NCBI GenBank assembly: GCA_007119835.1 | Contig: SKOX01000224.1 | Span: 1 to 7,990 of the forward strand | Source: Paracoccaceae bacterium | GTDB taxonomy: Bacteria; Pseudomonadota; Alphaproteobacteria; Rhodobacterales; Rhodobacteraceae | Length of the DNA stretch: 7,990 nucleotides | Direction: 5' to 3' | Part shown: piece after piece, positions 6,850-7,990 of the stretch | How positions within the stretch are numbered: position 1 is the stretch's first letter | How the letters are laid out: every line of letters begins with the position of its first letter | The notes under the pieces: generated by a model | The model's input: the letters and a program-made list of their open reading frames with translations, nothing else | Told to the model about the DNA's origin: nothing | Database searches by the model: none | Program-made: the position numbers and the translations under genes

Positions 6850-7677
6850 CTAATGCGACATCAGGACGGGCAGGTTGGCGCGCGTGAGCATGTCCTGGGT
6901 GACGCCGCCGAGCAGGTCTTCGGCGAACTTCGAATGCTCGTAGGCGCCCATGACGAGGAGGTCGGCGCCCGCCTCCGTGGCGGCGGCGAGGATGGTCGCC
7001 GACGTGCCGCGGGAGGGCGGCCGGATCATGCGGCGCGCCGCGATCCCGTGCCGGCCGAGGAGCGTGATGACGTCGTCTCCGTGACCCCGGCGCGGCTCCT
7101 CGCCCACGGTGAGGACCGTGATCTCGGCCCCCGGCTGCAGGAAGTGCATCGCGTCGCCGAGCGCGCGGGAGGCCGCCCGCTTGCCGTCCCAGGCGACCAG
7201 CACGCGGCGGCCGAACGGCGTCCCGCCAGGGACGTAGTCGCGCGGCACGAGGATGACCGGGCGGCCCGAGCGCAGGGCCACGACGTCGGGCCGGGCGCTG
7301 AAATGGTCGCGCCCGACCTCGGCGGCGCGGTTGCCGATGACGGTGAGGTCGTAGGTGCGGGCGCTTTCGGCCAGGCTGAAGTCGCTGACGCCCTTGAGCT
7401 CGAGAAACCGCGCCCGCGGCGCGGAGGGCTCGGCCGCGATCCGTGCCTCGAAGTCGGAGCGGATCCCGGCCACCGTCTCGGCGTCCCGCTGGGCCAGCAT
7501 GTCGATGATGTCGCGGGTGAGATAGGAGCGGTAGCGCCGTTCGAAGTCGCTCGGCCCGTGCCAGACGACGCCGGTCAGGTGGGCATCGAAGCGCCGGGCG
7601 ATCGCCAGGGCGAGCCTGAGGCCGCCCGACCCGCTCGCGTCGCCCGAATAGGCGGCCAGGATGCTCTTGATCGGCAT
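6850..7677 (-). CDS. Universal stress protein with two tandem Usp domains
   Basis: Usp proteins are small cytoplasmic alpha/beta nucleotide-binding proteins made under starvation and other stress. This one has 275 residues, the tandem form: a first Usp unit at about 1-145 (opening MPIKSILAAYSGDASGSGGLRLALAIA) and a second at about 155-275 (opening GRRVLVAWDGKRAASRAL). In the second unit the usual GxxGx9G nucleotide motif reads GAYEHSKFAEDLLGG (G244 onwards), with E247 where glycine is normal and G257-G258 kept. The first unit keeps only a loose counterpart (IGNRAAEVGR), so nucleotide binding may be weak or altered. The ATG at 7677 begins at the typical first beta strand; CCTCC at 7688-7692 is its ribosome site GGAGG, with a rather long ten-base spacer. 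Longer upstream readings lack family resemblance. The gene converges on the binding-protein gene. Confidence 0.92.
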   Translation of the reverse strand: MPIKSILAAYSGDASGSGGLRLALAIARRFDAHLTGVVWHGPSDFERRYRSYLTRDIIDMLAQRDAETVAGIRSDFEARIAAEPSAPRARFLELKGVSDFSLAESARTYDLTVIGNRAAEVGRDHFSARPDVVALRSGRPVILVPRDYVPGGTPFGRRVLVAWDGKRAASRALGDAMHFLQPGAEITVLTVGEEPRRGHGDDVITLLGRHGIAARRMIRPPSRGTSATILAAATEAGADLLVMGAYEHSKFAEDLLGGVTQDMLTRANLPVLMSH

Positions 7678-7780
7678 GTCGGCGGTTCCTCCCGTTACGC
7701 GCGCCGCTCTCGCCCCTCCGCGGCCTTCCCCGGCGCGGCGGGCCGCCCCTGCACGATGCGGGGCGCGCAGCCACGATCGG

Positions 7781-7808
7781 GATATAGCACGCGGCGCGCT
7801 CCGGCAAA
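7781..7808 (-). promoter_or_regulatory. Candidate promoter for the usp gene
   Basis: On the minus strand, TTTGCC (7808-7803) is followed after 16 bases by TATATC (7786-7781), about 100 bases before the usp start codon. TATATC is one of very few TATA-like words in this GC-rich region and makes a good -10. The -35 match is partial. The resulting leader would be close to 100 nt. The IS tip starts about 65 bases upstream of this promoter and leaves it intact. Confidence 0.4.
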
Positions 7809-7872
7809 AATTGCGTGAGAGCCACGGCGGCGAAACAGCCGGAGCCTGCAGGTCCACGGACCCCAGCGTCCT

Positions 7873-7990
7873 CAGGGCAATCGCTTGAAGTGACAGAAGG
7901 TGGATTTCCGGAGGGAGTTTCGTGTGAATCTATGGGGGCCTCGGCAACGCGAGGTGCTCCATGGCCAGCCCGTCCCTTCTTGACCACTTC
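7873..7990 (+). mobile_element. Left tip of the same ISAs1-like insertion sequence, running off the right edge
   Basis: This copy starts at CAGGGCAATCGC (7873) and is identical over all 118 visible bases to the reverse complement of 2-119. Base 7872 is the first to differ from the left copy. The insertion lies in the upstream region of usp, about 195 bases from its start codon, and interrupts no recognisable gene. The far end of this copy is outside the window, so its length, completeness and target duplication are unknown; the adjoining host bases are 7863-7872. Because both copies present the same end inwards, the two elements are in opposite orientation and transcribe away from the enclosed genes. 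Confidence 0.75.
7961..7990 (+). CDS. Transposase, ISAs1-like, N-terminal fragment cut by the window edge
   Basis: Ten codons, MASPSLLDHF, from the ATG at 7961 to the window edge, identical to the fragment at the left end. GAGGTG (7951-7956) lies four bases upstream. An in-frame continuation with a DPR motif and a DDE catalytic domain would be expected beyond the edge. An earlier ATG at 7932 is in another frame and gives no transposase-like sequence. The family call rests on ten residues and the IS terminus. Confidence 0.6.
   Translation, partial: MASPSLLDHF

Noticed and set aside
7678..7857. Upstream extension of the Usp gene to a start at 7857
   Set aside because: The extra 60 residues are arginine/alanine-rich shadow sequence, cover the candidate promoter and precede the canonical Usp opening MPIKSIL.
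5768..7987. Long minus-strand frame of 739 codons
   Set aside because: It crosses an IS tip, is out of frame with the true usp gene and is antisense to the binding-protein gene. Its arginine/proline-rich translation is typical of shadow frames in high-G+C DNA.
1..7990. A defence island or other novel multi-gene system
   Set aside because: All six complete genes belong to well-known housekeeping or stress families in separate transcription units. The unusual aspects are the flanking IS copies and regulatory sites, not a new gene set.

Overview
This 7,990-base window is very G+C-rich (roughly 70 % by eye, with strong G/C at third codon positions). It reads as alphaproteobacterial chromosome, most likely Rhodobacterales-like. 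That rests on the protein family variants, codon use and promoter style; no rRNA or tRNA is present to settle it. There are six complete genes and two cut-off ones. No gap between genes exceeds about 265 bases, and I see no tRNA, rRNA or CRISPR array.

Layout, left to right. Bases 1-119 are the tip of an insertion sequence pointing out of the window to the left. Sixty-seven bases later comes moaA (187-1197, +), the radical-SAM enzyme that starts molybdenum cofactor synthesis, then osmC (1307-1732, +), a thiol peroxidase. Convergent to osmC is a secreted carboxyl-terminal processing protease (1757-3076, -). It shares a 263-base divergent intergenic region with a COQ8/UbiB-type ABC1 kinase-like gene (3340-4656, +). 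A YejA-like periplasmic peptide-binding protein follows (4820-6679, +), then, convergent to it, a two-domain universal stress protein (6850-7677, -). Bases 7873-7990 are the same insertion-sequence tip as at the left end, pointing out to the right.

The two ends form a perfect 118-base inverted repeat (2-119 against 7873-7990). The identity stops exactly at a CAGGG terminus, and each copy carries a ribosome site and the first codons (MASPSLLDHF) of what looks like an ISAs1-family transposase. So the segment lies between two oppositely oriented copies of one IS. The window ends probably mark where an assembly broke in a multicopy element.

The six genes do not form one pathway. They are single-gene or two-gene units for cofactor synthesis, peroxide defence, envelope proteolysis, quinone-related kinase function, peptide binding and general stress. 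Several are orphans from their usual neighbours: the YejA-like protein without permeases, and the Ctp protease without the envC-type gene that often accompanies it. The most interesting non-coding features are a 10-bp palindrome that encloses the probable -35 box of moaA right beside the IS, and a TTAACC-N17-GGTTAA pair in front of the protease gene. I found no convincing new multi-gene system.
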